Of a stretch of DNA of 64,000 nucleotides, positions 25,855-35,900 are shown one piece after another (positions within the stretch are counted from its first letter, which is position 1; the number at the start of each line of letters is the position of its first letter). Origin of the DNA: Nitrospirota bacterium (GTDB lineage Bacteria > Nitrospirota > Nitrospiria > Nitrospirales > Nitrospiraceae); NCBI GenBank assembly GCA_026387665.1, contig JAPLLG010000005.1:1-64000 (forward strand). Reading direction: 5' to 3'. The notes under the pieces are model-generated. The model did not search any database. It worked only from the letters and a program-made list of their open reading frames with translations, and was not told where the DNA came from. Position numbers and translations under genes: made by a program.

Positions 25855-26472
25855 ATGAAACGCCCGGTATCAGCAGCAGCAGAACAACAGGCACAGAAAC
25901 GGTTTGGCACCAGCACACGCGCCGCGTCGTTTTACGCCAAGCAGATGCTGGATCACCTGAATCCCACGATGCAGCAGTTCATCGCTCGGCAGGAAATGGC
26001 CTTCATTGCCACCGCCGATGCCAAAGGCTCATGCGATTGTTCCTTTCGAGCCGGTGCGCCTGGATTCGTGCAGGTGCTCGATAAAAAAACACTCGCCTAC
26101 CCGGAATATCGGGGCAACGGCGTCCTGGCGAGTGTGGGTAATATCCTGGAGAACCCGCAGATCGGCATGATCTTTCTGGATTACTTCCAAAGCACAGTCG
26201 GCTTGCACGTCAACGGAAAGGCGCGCGTGCTCTCCCCCGATGAGATCACCAGCCTCCCCCATCTGCCGGCGAGCATGGTCGAAGCGGCTAAGCTGAAAAA
26301 GGGCCGCCGCCCGGAGGCCTGGATCGTGGTCGACGTGGAAGAATCCTATATCCACTGCTCCAAACATATCCCCCTCCTCAAGCGGCTGGACAAAAAGATC
26401 GATTGGGGCAGCGACGACGACAGCAGCAAAGGCGGAAACTACTTCAAAACCAAACCGGTCCCTAAGCCCTAA
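25855..26472 (+). CDS. Pyridoxamine-5'-phosphate-oxidase-family FMN-binding protein
   Basis: The product is 205 aa from ATG 25855 (AAGGA upstream); a longer frame to 25771 lacks support. The central split-barrel has MQQFIARQEMAFIATADAKG, SFRAGAPGFVQVLDKKTLAY and GNGVLASVGNILENPQIGMI, typical of the PNPOx-like general-stress or FMN-binding branch rather than PdxH itself. Such proteins bind FMN or F420 and often act in redox stress. The C-terminal tail (WGSDDDSSKGGNYFKTK) is acidic then basic. It is transcribed alone. The substrate is unknown. Confidence 0.82.
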   Translation: MKRPVSAAAEQQAQKRFGTSTRAASFYAKQMLDHLNPTMQQFIARQEMAFIATADAKGSCDCSFRAGAPGFVQVLDKKTLAYPEYRGNGVLASVGNILENPQIGMIFLDYFQSTVGLHVNGKARVLSPDEITSLPHLPASMVEAAKLKKGRRPEAWIVVDVEESYIHCSKHIPLLKRLDKKIDWGSDDDSSKGGNYFKTKPVPKP

Positions 26473-26634
26473 CACCGGCCCTTCCCATCAACAGCAGGTC
26501 CCTCACAAATAGCCCCCGGCACGCCACGCTCCATTCCTCAAGTAATGTTGCTTTTCCCACTGCCGCTCCTGCATGCTGCCGAGGTTTGACCATCACCTCT
26601 GCGTCATGCAGCTGAATCTATGCAAGGAGTTCCC

Positions 26635-27237
26635 ATGGCCGATGAATTACACCCGCGACGAATCGATGTCTTGGCAATTGGATTGTTCGGACTGGCGGTC
26701 GGCGCCCTCACCCTCGGCTCTGCACAGCTAGGTGTGATTCCGGAGCGAGATCATATCGGCACACTGGTCATCGCCCTGGCCTTCGGCGGCATCGTGCAAA
26801 TCCTGGCCGGCATGACCGACATCCGCTATCACGAGCAACTCGGCGGCACGGCACTAACGATGTACGGATTCTTCTGGACCACTGTCTGCACCGCCAAGCT
26901 GGTCAGTGCGAGCACCAACTTCCAGGTCGATATGGTGCTGTTCGCGCCGATCAATCTGGTGTATTTTTTCTTTTCCGCCGTCATGGTCTACCTCACCGCC
27001 TACCGGAATATGACGCTCTGCGCCCTACACCTCGTCATTACTGCGACCTTCTTCCTCACCTTCCTGGCACGCCTAGGTCAAATCGGTGAATTGTTTCCCG
27101 GCATCTTCCACATCCTCGTGGGACTCATGGCGTTCTATCACGCAATAGCCAGCCTGACCTTTGCCTTTACCGGCCATGCCCTGCTTCCGTTGGGTCCGGC
27201 GCTCTTGCACCATCGGGCGGATAAATCGCACAGCTAG
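26635..27237 (+). CDS. GPR1/FUN34/YaaH-type acetate transporter-like protein
   Basis: The product is 200 aa from ATG 26635, with AAGGAG 6 bases upstream. Six membrane segments are visible. The segment GGIVQILAGMTDIRYHEQLG followed by GTALTMYGFFW matches the SatP/YaaH signature region of succinate-acetate channels. The N-terminal segment lacks the common NPAPLGL motif, reading GLFGLAVGALTLGSAQLG, so the substrate may differ. It would transport acetate or a small acid across the inner membrane. It is convergent with tex and has no operon partner. Confidence 0.72.
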   Translation: MADELHPRRIDVLAIGLFGLAVGALTLGSAQLGVIPERDHIGTLVIALAFGGIVQILAGMTDIRYHEQLGGTALTMYGFFWTTVCTAKLVSASTNFQVDMVLFAPINLVYFFFSAVMVYLTAYRNMTLCALHLVITATFFLTFLARLGQIGELFPGIFHILVGLMAFYHAIASLTFAFTGHALLPLGPALLHHRADKSHS

Positions 27238-27261
27238 GACCGGTCGTCCCAGCGCAGCTTG

Positions 27262-29685
27262 CTACGGCTTCTGCTTGGCGCGAGCCAGGGCGAGCGCCAT
27301 CGCCATTGTGCCAGCCGGCTGAGGCTGCTGACGCTCCGGAGCACGCTGGGGCGCGGACGGACGCCGCTCACGCTCGTCACGCGCGATGCCGGACGAGGCC
27401 TCGGCAGATCCACGGCCTGCAGCCGCCATACTGCCAGGCGCATCGTCGAGACGCATAGTCAACGCGATGCGCTGACGTTTCACATCCACCTCCAGCACCT
27501 TCACCTTGACGATCTGGCCCGGCTTCACAACCTCATGGGGGTCCTTGATGAATTTGTTGGCCAACGCCGACACATGCACGAGACCGTCCTGATGGACGCC
27601 AATATCGACAAAGGCGCCGAAGGCTGCGACGTTCGTCACCACACCTTCGAGGACCATGCCTGGATGCAGGTCCGTCAGAGACTCAACTCCCTCCTGGAAG
27701 GTGGCAGTCTTGAATTCAGGGCGCGGATCACGGCCAGGCTTTTCTAATTCTGTCAGGATATCGCGCACCGTCGGCACGCCAAACTTCTCATCGGTAAAGT
27801 CAGCGGGAGACAACCCCTTCAACACCGCCGGCTGCCCCATCACCTCCATCATCCCTTTGCCGATCCGCGCCAGAATCCGCTCGACCACTGGATAGGCTTC
27901 CGGATGGACCGAGGAACGATCCAACGGATTGTCTCCATCGTTGATGCGTAGAAATCCGGCCGCCTGCTCGAAGGTCTTATCGCCCAAACGAGGCACCTTG
28001 CGAATCGTGCTACGATTCGGAAAGGGCCCATTCGCATCCCGGTATTCAACGATATTCTTCGCCAGCACCTTGTTCAAACCCGACACCCGCTCCAGCAATG
28101 GAACCGAGGCCGTATTAACGTCCACCCCCACGGCATTGACGCAGTCTTCGACGGTCGCATCAAGCGAACGAGCCAGCGCCCGCTGGTTCACATCATGCTG
28201 ATATTGACCGACGCCGATGGCCTTGGGATCGATCTTCACCAGCTCCGCCAGCGGGTCTTGCAACCGCCGGGCGATGGAAACAGCCCCGCGCAAACTCACA
28301 TCCAACTCGGGAAACTCTGCCGCAGCGAAGGCCGAGGCAGAGTAGACCGAGGCGCCTGCTTCGCTCACCACGATCTTGGCCACTTTCTGTTCCGGCTTAT
28401 GAGCCGTGACCAATTTAATCACTTCAATGGCCAGCTTGTCGGTCTCGCGACTGCCGGTCCCATTCCCGATCGAAATCAGCTCTACGCCATGTTGCACGAC
28501 CAGCCGCGCCAGCGTCGCCAGCGATCCCTGCCAGTCATTGCGAGGCTGAAGCGGGTACACGGTCGTAGTTTCTAATAGTTTGCCGGTTGCATCGACCACT
28601 GCCACCTTACAGCCGGTACGGATGCCCGGGTCCAGGCCGAGCACGGCCTTCGGTCCTGCCGGCGCCGCCAGCAACAATTCATGCAGATTGCGCCCGAAAA
28701 TCTTAATCGCCTCGGTTTCCGCTGCTTCACGCAACTGCACCAGCAGTTCCACCGTAAGATGTAGGTGCACCTTCACCCGCCAGGTCCAATCGCAGACGCC
28801 CATGAGCCACTTGTCCGCGCGACGGCCCCGGTCCTCGATCCCGACATGAGCCGCGACTGTCGCGATGCAGGGATGCGGCACGACGGCTTCCAGCGCCTCG
28901 CCCAGGCCCAAGTCCATCTTCAACACACCCAGCGTGCGGCCACGGAACAGCGCCAACGCGCGATGCGAGGGGATGGTGCGAATGGTTTCAGAATAGGCGT
29001 AGTAATCCCGGAACTTTTCTTCCTCGGCCATCTCCCGGCCCTTCACCACGGTGGACGTGATGACGCCCTGATCCCAGAGGCGAGTCCGCAATTTCGCGAG
29101 CAGCTCGGCCGTCTCGGCAAAACGCTCGACCAGAATATCCCGCGCCCCCTCAAGGGCTGACTTGGCGTCCGGCACATTGATCGCTTCCACGCCCTCGGCA
29201 GCAGGCTTCACATTCAGATACTTCGCCGCTTCCTGTTCCGGATCGAGCGTCGGATCGGCGAACAATGCATCAGCCAAAGGCTCCAATCCCGCCTCGCGCG
29301 CAATCTGCGCGCGCGTGCGCCGCTTGGGCTTGTAGGGCAAATAGAGGTCTTCCAACGTTTGCTTAGTCGCAGCCGCTTCAATGGTGCCACGCAGGACGTC
29401 CGTCAGTTTGCCCTGCTCCTCGATCGAAGCCAGAATCGCCGCGCGCCGCAGCTCCAGCTCACGCAGATATAGCAACCGCTCTTCCAACGTCCGCAAATGC
29501 GTATCGTCCAGATTGCCTGTGGCTTCCTTGCGATAGCGTGAGATAAACGGCACGGTCGACCCTTCATCGAGCAGGGCGACCGCAGCCGCGACCTGATGCG
29601 CGCCTACACCGAGCTCCTTCGCGATGAGTGGAATGATCTTCAACTGCGCGGTGGCTGAAACTGGCTGAGTCCCTGGCAACATCAT
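27262..29685 (-). CDS. tex: Transcription accessory protein Tex
   Basis: The product is about 807 aa from ATG 29685 (AGAGAGAG upstream); the next codon is also ATG. The order of domains is that of Tex: an N-terminal helical region ([20 protein letters not shown]), the YqgF-like RNase-H fold ([17 protein letters not shown]), helix-hairpin-helix ([20 protein letters not shown]) and a C-terminal S1 domain ([20 protein letters not shown]). After S1 there is a glycine, arginine and alanine-rich tail of about 60 residues. Tex binds nucleic acid and RNA polymerase-associated complexes in the cytoplasm. It is a single-gene transcript, divergent from the J-domain gene. Confidence 0.95.
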   Translation of the reverse strand: MMLPGTQPVSATAQLKIIPLIAKELGVGAHQVAAAVALLDEGSTVPFISRYRKEATGNLDDTHLRTLEERLLYLRELELRRAAILASIEEQGKLTDVLRGTIEAAATKQTLEDLYLPYKPKRRTRAQIAREAGLEPLADALFADPTLDPEQEAAKYLNVKPAAEGVEAINVPDAKSALEGARDILVERFAETAELLAKLRTRLWDQGVITSTVVKGREMAEEEKFRDYYAYSETIRTIPSHRALALFRGRTLGVLKMDLGLGEALEAVVPHPCIATVAAHVGIEDRGRRADKWLMGVCDWTWRVKVHLHLTVELLVQLREAAETEAIKIFGRNLHELLLAAPAGPKAVLGLDPGIRTGCKVAVVDATGKLLETTTVYPLQPRNDWQGSLATLARLVVQHGVELISIGNGTGSRETDKLAIEVIKLVTAHKPEQKVAKIVVSEAGASVYSASAFAAAEFPELDVSLRGAVSIARRLQDPLAELVKIDPKAIGVGQYQHDVNQRALARSLDATVEDCVNAVGVDVNTASVPLLERVSGLNKVLAKNIVEYRDANGPFPNRSTIRKVPRLGDKTFEQAAGFLRINDGDNPLDRSSVHPEAYPVVERILARIGKGMMEVMGQPAVLKGLSPADFTDEKFGVPTVRDILTELEKPGRDPRPEFKTATFQEGVESLTDLHPGMVLEGVVTNVAAFGAFVDIGVHQDGLVHVSALANKFIKDPHEVVKPGQIVKVKVLEVDVKRQRIALTMRLDDAPGSMAAAGRGSAEASSGIARDERERRPSAPQRAPERQQPQPAGTMAMALALARAKQKP

Positions 29686-29948
29686 CTCTCTCTGTGACCG
29701 ATCTTTCCGAAAACGCAGCGCGACGAGCCGACCCACTCGACGTGACGCGCGCTTTCTTTTTATTATGGTGCGCTGAAGGTCTTGGCTTGCGGAATGAATT
29801 CGTCCATGCCGGCATCAACAAGTGGCGGCGAGTTTACTGCAAAAGCCCCCGCGTATCCACCCCATCACGCTCAAAGCCGCACGAGCCACAGATCGCCTGC
29901 TAGATCTCAGCCCGAGACTCCGTTACACTTCCAGAAAAGGAGAGACCG

Positions 29949-30848
29949 ATGCGGGAGGAACGGACTATCAACTATTATACGCTGCTTGAACTCTTGCCCA
30001 CCGCCACGGAGGCGGAGATCAAAAAAGCCTGGCATGAACAGGTCCAGGTCTGGCACCCGGATCGCTTTGGCCATGCCCCGACCCTGCACAAGAAAGCGGA
30101 AGCCAGGACGCAACTGCTCAACCAGGCCTATCAAACCCTCAGCGACCCGGCTGCACGCGCCAGCTACGATGCCAAGACGCAATCCTCGACCGCTCAGAAG
30201 CCGGCCGCGCGCCCGACGCCCACAGCCCATCCCTCGTCCGGAACCTACTCCAGCACCCCGCCCCGCGCTCAACAGACCGCGCAATCCAACCAAGGGCCCC
30301 GCGGACCGCAATCGCTCATCATGCTGCTCTCTCAGCAAGGCCAGCCCAAAACCATGGTACCGGCCATTCATCTCTACGTCGACCCGCGCGAGCACCAGCC
30401 CTACGACTTTCACGGCTTCGTGCGCATTGCCGGAACGATGCGCGAAACATTGCCCGTCAGCGGCTATGCCATTGCGGAAGTCCCCGAGCTCCTGTGTATC
30501 AAGCGCATCGGCGTCGAAGACCTCTATACGGTCTTCTCGAATCCCTCCTACAATCGCCCGCCCTTTCTCCAGGAACTCGAACAGGTTCTCGCCTTCCCTT
30601 CTCGCTTCCTCGTCGTCGAAGGCACGCTCCAGCATCGCAAGGCCGGAGGCCGTCTCAACCAGTACCACAAGATCGGACTGATGGATTTCCTGGACTCTCT
30701 CACGGCGAGATATGGCATCCAGGTTATTTATACGGACACGCGCGACGAGGCTGAAGAACGCATCGCCAACCTTGCAGCCCTGCACTATGCCTATTATTTT
30801 GCCGAGCAACAGGGACTCGGACGCTGTCTGAAAGAGGGAGACCTATAG
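29949..30848 (+). CDS. J-domain protein with an uncharacterised C-terminal region
   Basis: The product is 299 aa. An N-terminal J domain (residues 7-75) has H36-P37-D38 in WHPDRFG, so it should stimulate a DnaK ATPase. A proline/alanine/threonine-rich linker (about 76-120) follows. The C-terminal 170 residues (FHGFVRIAGTMRETLPVSGY onward) form an unrecognised alpha/beta domain resembling restriction-like ERCC4/nuclease folds only loosely (IQVIYTDTRDEAEERIANLA). There is no G/F or zinc region, so it is not DnaJ itself. GGAGAG lies upstream of the ATG. Confidence 0.8.
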   Translation: MREERTINYYTLLELLPTATEAEIKKAWHEQVQVWHPDRFGHAPTLHKKAEARTQLLNQAYQTLSDPAARASYDAKTQSSTAQKPAARPTPTAHPSSGTYSSTPPRAQQTAQSNQGPRGPQSLIMLLSQQGQPKTMVPAIHLYVDPREHQPYDFHGFVRIAGTMRETLPVSGYAIAEVPELLCIKRIGVEDLYTVFSNPSYNRPPFLQELEQVLAFPSRFLVVEGTLQHRKAGGRLNQYHKIGLMDFLDSLTARYGIQVIYTDTRDEAEERIANLAALHYAYYFAEQQGLGRCLKEGDL

Positions 30849-30859
30849 GAACGGGATTG

Positions 30860-30960
30860 AAGAGCAAATAGCATATGGCTGATGGCCGATAGCAGGTGCA
30901 AGACAGGCAGGATTTTCTTTGCTCCGTTATAAGCCCTACGCCATTCGCTATCAGCCCTTC
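30860..30960. repeat. REP-like imperfect inverted repeat (ATGGC/ATAGC type)
   Basis: The left arm GAAGAGCAAATAGCATATGG and a right arm ending GCTATCAGCCCTTC can pair imperfectly. The alternating ATAGC and ATGGC units recur in the element at 40420-40511. The stop codon of trmL (30951-30953) lies inside the right arm, so the repeat overlaps the 3' end of that gene. Confidence 0.55.
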
Positions 30961-31421
30961 ACCCCTGTGCCAAATCCCAGCTGCCGCCAGGCTTCGTAGA
31001 TGACCACCGCCACGGCATTGGAAAGATTGAGGCTCCGGTTTCCCGGGATCATGGGGACGCGAATACATTGCGGCCCTGCCACCAGCCCCAAAATCTCAGG
31101 CGGCAACCCGCGACTTTCCGGACCAAACACAAAGGCATCGCCGGCTGCATATTCCACCAAGTCGTACCGTTGCGTCCCTTTGGTCGAGACGGCAAACAGG
31201 CGGCGATCCTTGAATCGATCGGCGCATTCGGCCCAGCTTTCATACACCGTGATCGTGGCGAATTCGTGATAGTCCAGTCCCGCTCGCAGTAACTGCTTGT
31301 CCTCCAGCGTAAACCCCAAGGGCTTCACCAGATGCAGCCTGGCCCCGGTATTGGCGCAGAGCCGGATGATATTGCCGGTGTTCGGCGGAATTTCAGGCTG
31401 ATACAAAATGACATCGAACAT
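30951..31421 (-). CDS. trmL: tRNA (cytidine/uridine-34 2'-O)-methyltransferase
   Basis: The product is 156 aa and has the length and sequence of TrmL, a SPOUT-fold enzyme that methylates the wobble ribose of tRNA-Leu using S-adenosylmethionine. Family landmarks are YQPEIPPNTGNIIRLCANTG at the N-terminus, KPLGFTLEDKQLLRAGLDYH, FGPESRGLP and IRVPMIPGNRSLNLSNAVAV, the trefoil-knot cofactor site. The last few codons and the stop lie in a REP-like repeat, so the C-terminal tail GTGVKG may have been changed by repeat insertion. Confidence 0.95.
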   Translation of the reverse strand: MFDVILYQPEIPPNTGNIIRLCANTGARLHLVKPLGFTLEDKQLLRAGLDYHEFATITVYESWAECADRFKDRRLFAVSTKGTQRYDLVEYAAGDAFVFGPESRGLPPEILGLVAGPQCIRVPMIPGNRSLNLSNAVAVVIYEAWRQLGFGTGVKG

Positions 31422-31819
31422 CCTGCCTCACCAGTCGGTCCTCACCAAGTCTGCGCAGTATACCACGGAAGGATGGCCGATCTGATGCGAGGCCAGCCAG
31501 TGGGATCTGGATCGCCATCGACAGGACGCTCCCTCCCTCTGCCTGGTCTCCCAAATCGCTCCAGGATGCCGGCCTCTCTGGTTTCATCACCATGACAGAC
31601 GCGCCCATCAGCATCGCAACCCCCTGGCAGCTGCTTAAAGAAACTGAGCAAAAGTGAACAGCGTGAAAAGAAGAGATGTGATGATAATAACCCATCTGTT
31701 AAGGTCGCCCCTAAGCAGGGAATCGAGGTACACGGCAGTACCAACCGCGACCGGTGACGGTAGCCTGGCTGGATGTCTGGAAATCGTCCGGAGCGACCTA
31801 TTATGAAAGAGAGGCGTGC
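31422..31819. other. Intergenic region with no gene seen
   Basis: About 400 bases between divergent genes. Short frames exist on both strands, but none has a ribosome binding site or recognisable protein. It should contain promoters for trmL (leftward) and the radical SAM gene (rightward). Confidence 0.4.
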
Positions 31820-33445
31820 ATGTTGGTGTCTTCGACGCTCCTTGCTCCGACGGTCAACGTCCGGACATTCCGCCCGGCGAATGTACGGCGGATCCTTTGC
31901 GTCTTCCCCGCCTATACAAAGGCCTTCGGCACCTTCGATCACGCCTTTCCCCTGATGGGACCCGTCAAGGCCTTCATGCCGCCCCAGGGGATACTCCTCA
32001 TCGCGGCGCTCGTGCCAAGGGAATGGCAGGTCCGGTTCGTCAACGAAAACATCCGCCCTGTGGCGGAGAGCGAGTTCGCCTGGGCCGACGCCGTCCTCGT
32101 GTCGGGCATGCACATTCAGCGCAGGCAGATTCTCGACCTCGCACGCCGTGCGCACCGCGCAGGCAAGGTGATCGCTCTCGGCGGGCCTTCGGTCTCCGCG
32201 GCGCCCGAGCTCTATCCGGAAATTGACCTCCTGCACTGTGGCGAGGTGGGAGACGGGACGCTCGATCTATTCCACCGGCTCGACGAGACTGCTGCACGCC
32301 CCGAGCAGCAGATCGTGTACCGCACCGTCGACCGCCTTCCGATGACCCAGTTCCCGACGCCCGCCTATCGCCTGATCGACGTCCGTCAGTACCTGCTCGG
32401 GTGCGTCCAATATTCCAGCGGCTGCCCCTTCACCTGTGAATTCTGCGACATCCCCGCGCTCTACGGGAGAAACCCACGACTCAAGAGCCCGCAACAGATT
32501 CTGACCGAACTCGATGAGCTCGCGGACGGCGGAACGCCGTCGATCTACTTCGTGGACGACAACTTCATCGGGAATCCCGGGGCCGCGTTGAACCTCCTGC
32601 CGCACCTTGTCGAGTGGCAGCGGCGCCGCGACTATACGGTTCGCCTCTCCTGTGAACTCACGCTGAACGTCGCCGAGTACCCGGAGATCCTGACGCTCAT
32701 GCGCGAGGCGTTCATGACAAATGTCTTCTGCGGCGTCGAAACGGTGGAGCCGGACGCCTTGCGCGCCATGAGCAAGAAGCAGAACCTCCGCACACCGATC
32801 CTCCAATCCGTGGACACGATCAACAGCTACGGGATCGAGGTCGCTGCCGGGATCATCCTCGGCCTAGACACTGACACCCCGGAGACGCCGGACGCGATCC
32901 TGGAATTCATTGAGGCGGCCCAGATCCCGATCGTGACGCCGAACCTGCTCGTCGCCCTGCCACATACACCGCTCTACGAGCGGCTCCAGAAGGCAAGTCG
33001 CCTGAACTCTGGCGAGGGGCGCGACTCGAACATTGAGTACCTACAGCCTTACGAAACCGTGGTGGCAAACTGGAAGCGAGTAATCCAAGAAACGTACGAG
33101 CCGAGAAAGATCTACGCGCGCTACGCCACGCAGGCGAAGAAGACGTACGTGCACCGCAAGCGGCCGGTACGCCCGCTGGACCAGCTCACCTGGGCCAACG
33201 TCCGGCGCGCAGTCGAGATCTTCTCGCGCACCGCCTGGCGGGTCGGAATCTGTAGCGATTACCGGAAAGAATTCTGGAAGATGACCTGGCGTGAGCTGCG
33301 CCAGGGTAACGTCGAGTCGGTATTCCAGATCGCGATGGTCGGGCACCACCTGATCACCTTCGGGCGCGAGTGCCTCACCCGCGACGTACAGGCCTCTGCC
33401 TATTCCGCCCGCGGACGCGAGGAACCAGCCCTGGTGGCCCAGTAA
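31820..33445 (+). CDS. B12-binding radical SAM enzyme (HpnR-like, DUF4070 type)
   Basis: The product is 541 aa from ATG 31820, with GAGAGG upstream; a longer frame begins at 31754. Residues about 20-150 form a cobalamin-binding Rossmann-like domain. The radical SAM cluster motif is C202-x3-C206-x2-C209 (SSGCPFTCEFCDIP). The C-terminal 150 residues fit the DUF4070 region found in B12-dependent methylases such as the hopanoid C-3 methylase HpnR. It probably methylates an unactivated carbon of a lipid or natural product. No hopanoid genes are adjacent. Codon use is more uniformly G/C-ending than in neighbouring genes and gaps of about 400-640 bases flank it, which fits recent acquisition. Confidence 0.8.
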   Translation: MLVSSTLLAPTVNVRTFRPANVRRILCVFPAYTKAFGTFDHAFPLMGPVKAFMPPQGILLIAALVPREWQVRFVNENIRPVAESEFAWADAVLVSGMHIQRRQILDLARRAHRAGKVIALGGPSVSAAPELYPEIDLLHCGEVGDGTLDLFHRLDETAARPEQQIVYRTVDRLPMTQFPTPAYRLIDVRQYLLGCVQYSSGCPFTCEFCDIPALYGRNPRLKSPQQILTELDELADGGTPSIYFVDDNFIGNPGAALNLLPHLVEWQRRRDYTVRLSCELTLNVAEYPEILTLMREAFMTNVFCGVETVEPDALRAMSKKQNLRTPILQSVDTINSYGIEVAAGIILGLDTDTPETPDAILEFIEAAQIPIVTPNLLVALPHTPLYERLQKASRLNSGEGRDSNIEYLQPYETVVANWKRVIQETYEPRKIYARYATQAKKTYVHRKRPVRPLDQLTWANVRRAVEIFSRTAWRVGICSDYRKEFWKMTWRELRQGNVESVFQIAMVGHHLITFGRECLTRDVQASAYSARGREEPALVAQ

Positions 33446-34031
33446 CAGGACCATGCCTTTGAACAGTGGGCTTGAATACCCTCAAAAATCCCTCATACGA
33501 TCATCGACTGTCCAAAGTAAGAATCCCCTGCCTCGTAACATGTTCGGGAACAGATCGACCAGGTACTGGCCGAGGAGGGATTGCGAGAGAAAGGATGAAC
33601 AAGAAAATGGCTACGATTTGCTGACTACCCCTACAAGAAGTCTTGGGAGAAGGCCCGCCACACACTGCAAAAAGTCTCTCGTTCTTCTCCTCGCGAATCC
33701 TTCCCTCCTGCTGTGCCTCTCAAAGAAATAGGACCGACCCAAAGCCAGGGTCCCCCAAAAGTGACGAACAACGCATCGCCTGGTCGACGGATGGCTCGCG
33801 AGAGGCTGGTTCTGCACGGCCTGCCGAATCTCCTACTGAACGATGAAAACATTCGTGCTGAAAGCAGCAACCAGTCCTGCGACTGCCGAGGTCCCACGCG
33901 ATAAAAAAGGCCGCGTAAGCCACCTCACTAGAAGTCAAATTGGTGTGAATCCACATCATTCGATATCAAGCAGCCTCTCCACACCGAAAGATTTGCCTCT
34001 ATGATATTAGGCGATAACGGCGGTAGCTTAT
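33446..34031. other. Long intergenic region, possible gene remnants
   Basis: About 590 bases without a supported gene. A short in-frame stretch at 33548-33598 reads EQIDQVLAEEGLREKG and then stops, with a stop just upstream as well; it may be the tail of a degraded gene. Other frames in this stretch have unlikely composition. The region follows the radical SAM gene, whose composition is atypical. Confidence 0.4.
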
Positions 34032-34060
34032 TTCACCATCACAGGGCCTCTTGGTATAAT
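34032..34060 (+). promoter_or_regulatory. Sigma-70 promoter of the secreted TPR gene
   Basis: A consensus TATAAT (34055-34060) lies 17 bases after a weaker TTCACC (34032-34037). The predicted leader before the ATG at 34087 is about 20 bases. Confidence 0.55.
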
Positions 34061-34086
34061 GAATCTCAATCATTACCCCCCTGTTT

Positions 34087-35847
34087 ATGAATAAATCGCT
34101 GCCTGCTCACATGCAAAATACTGCTGTCCGGCCACGATACCGCCCCCTCGCCAGGTTCCTGAGCCTATCACTTGCCGCGGCGTTGACGATGGGGGCCTTT
34201 GCGTCCGCGGAGGACCTACAGCCGCGTTCGGAAACGACTGTAGCCGAACGTGCGAAAGCCGTCTGGGAAAGTGGCGCGATACATGCTGCGCTCGAGATTC
34301 TCGATCAAGGGATTCACGACCATCCCTCCGCGCTCACGCTCCACAAATTACGCGGTGATATTCTCGCCACCTCCCGAGACCCCCGAGAGGCGGTGGCGGC
34401 CTATGAAACGGTCCTTGCCAAGACACCAACCGCGCTGGATGTCCGATGGGCCAAGTGGAGTGTGTTGACACGGTGGGGACAGGGAGAGGAATCCGTCGAC
34501 GAATTGCGGCATATGGCACAGGTCGACGTCCAGAATCCCTTGATTCATTTACGGCTGGCACAGGAGCTCAGAAAACTCGATCGTCTGGAAGAATCACTAG
34601 CATTCTATGCCAAAGCCGTCGAACTCGTTCCGGATATGCTCGGCTGGCGATTGGCGATGGCCCGGGCGCGGTTTGACCTCCTGAATTACCAAGACGCGGA
34701 AGCTGACGTGCAATATGTGCTGCACCAGCTGCCGCCTGACTCTCCGCTGGAGCTCCCTGCCGCGAATCTGCTCTCACAAATCCGTGGCATCTCCATCGAT
34801 CGAGGCCGGCGCTTCGACCCGGTCCTCTCGCGAGACATGACTGCGGCACAACGTAAGGAATGGGCCGCCATTCGCGCAGAGGCCTGGAGACTCTTCTCGA
34901 CCGGTCACTACCAGGAAGCCGAGCCGATCTATCGACGGCTGTTGGCACTCAATCCCAACGATCCCCTCGCCAATCATCAATTAGGGCTGACCCTTATGCA
35001 GCTGAGCCGGTGCAAGGAGGCCCTGACTGTCTTTGGCAAGATATCCAACCTGAATCCCAGCGACGAAGACTATGCGGACACGGTCTTTCGAATGGGCCAA
35101 TGTCTCGTGGAACTGGAACAGTGGGAAGAGGCCTTCGTCCATTTTCAAATTCTCTATGAGGCAGCAGTCGAGTTTGAGAAGCACAACAAAAACATGCCAC
35201 TCCCGCCGGACACCAGGGTGCTCGATAAAAAGAAGATCACCCGGTGGATCGAGAAGGTACGGCCCCATGTTCCCGAACTGGCAAAACTGACGGATGAGGC
35301 CACGAACTCAGTCCCATCCAACGATCCCTCTCCCGCCACAGTCCCTCCGGAAGAAGACCTCTATCTGAAAGTCGTCGAGCAGCTGAAACCGCAGAAACCC
35401 CTGGACCAACAGGCCTCGCTCATGGGCCGAGATGCCGATTTCAGCTGGTTTCGATTTGTCATCCCCACTGGCAAGGTCGTGCGGGACGACTTTCCCACCG
35501 GGGCTCATGAATTTATTCCCCTGTACCCAGGCGATAGTTTTCCCACTACACAGAAAGAGATCTACCTGGTCTTTAGGCTGGTATCGTCCTCCTATGATGC
35601 GGTGCCCCTCACGGCACAATGCTCTCCGGAGGCATCAGGGATCACGGGAGCACCACGCGCCATCGCACAGGATCACGTCATGACGACCATGAACGACCAG
35701 TCCGGCTATTTCCTGTTATCCCCTCCTGAGACGGGATGGACCGTTGGTCTCTACCACTGTGGGTTGTTTGCGGGAGAACGAACGTCAGCAGACACGCTTG
35801 TGGATGATGTCCGGTTCCGGATCGTGACGCCAACCGGATCGCCGTAG
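34087..35847 (+). CDS. Secreted TPR protein with C-terminal beta domain
   Basis: The product is 586 aa. A basic N-terminus and hydrophobic stretch (FLSLSLAAALTMGAFASA) form a signal peptide. Residues about 50-370 contain at least seven TPR units, for example NPLIHLRLAQELRKLDRLEE and PNDPLANHQLGLTLMQLSRC. Residues about 430-586 are a beta-rich domain (HEFIPLYPGDSFPTTQKEIY, PPETGWTVGLYHCGLF) of unknown family. Proteins of this layout often scaffold envelope complexes. It is transcribed alone, convergent with the tail-tube gene. Confidence 0.82.
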   Translation: MNKSLPAHMQNTAVRPRYRPLARFLSLSLAAALTMGAFASAEDLQPRSETTVAERAKAVWESGAIHAALEILDQGIHDHPSALTLHKLRGDILATSRDPREAVAAYETVLAKTPTALDVRWAKWSVLTRWGQGEESVDELRHMAQVDVQNPLIHLRLAQELRKLDRLEESLAFYAKAVELVPDMLGWRLAMARARFDLLNYQDAEADVQYVLHQLPPDSPLELPAANLLSQIRGISIDRGRRFDPVLSRDMTAAQRKEWAAIRAEAWRLFSTGHYQEAEPIYRRLLALNPNDPLANHQLGLTLMQLSRCKEALTVFGKISNLNPSDEDYADTVFRMGQCLVELEQWEEAFVHFQILYEAAVEFEKHNKNMPLPPDTRVLDKKKITRWIEKVRPHVPELAKLTDEATNSVPSNDPSPATVPPEEDLYLKVVEQLKPQKPLDQQASLMGRDADFSWFRFVIPTGKVVRDDFPTGAHEFIPLYPGDSFPTTQKEIYLVFRLVSSSYDAVPLTAQCSPEASGITGAPRAIAQDHVMTTMNDQSGYFLLSPPETGWTVGLYHCGLFAGERTSADTLVDDVRFRIVTPTGSP

Positions 35848-35900
35848 GGAGTAGAGAAACATCTAGCGGGTAGCAGAGAGCTGAGGGAAGGGGCTGCCGC

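Noticed and set aside
29782-30681. 299-residue plus-strand frame overlapping the J-domain gene
   Set aside because: Ser/Arg/Pro-rich shadow frame. The J-domain frame has the HPD motif and a good ribosome binding site.
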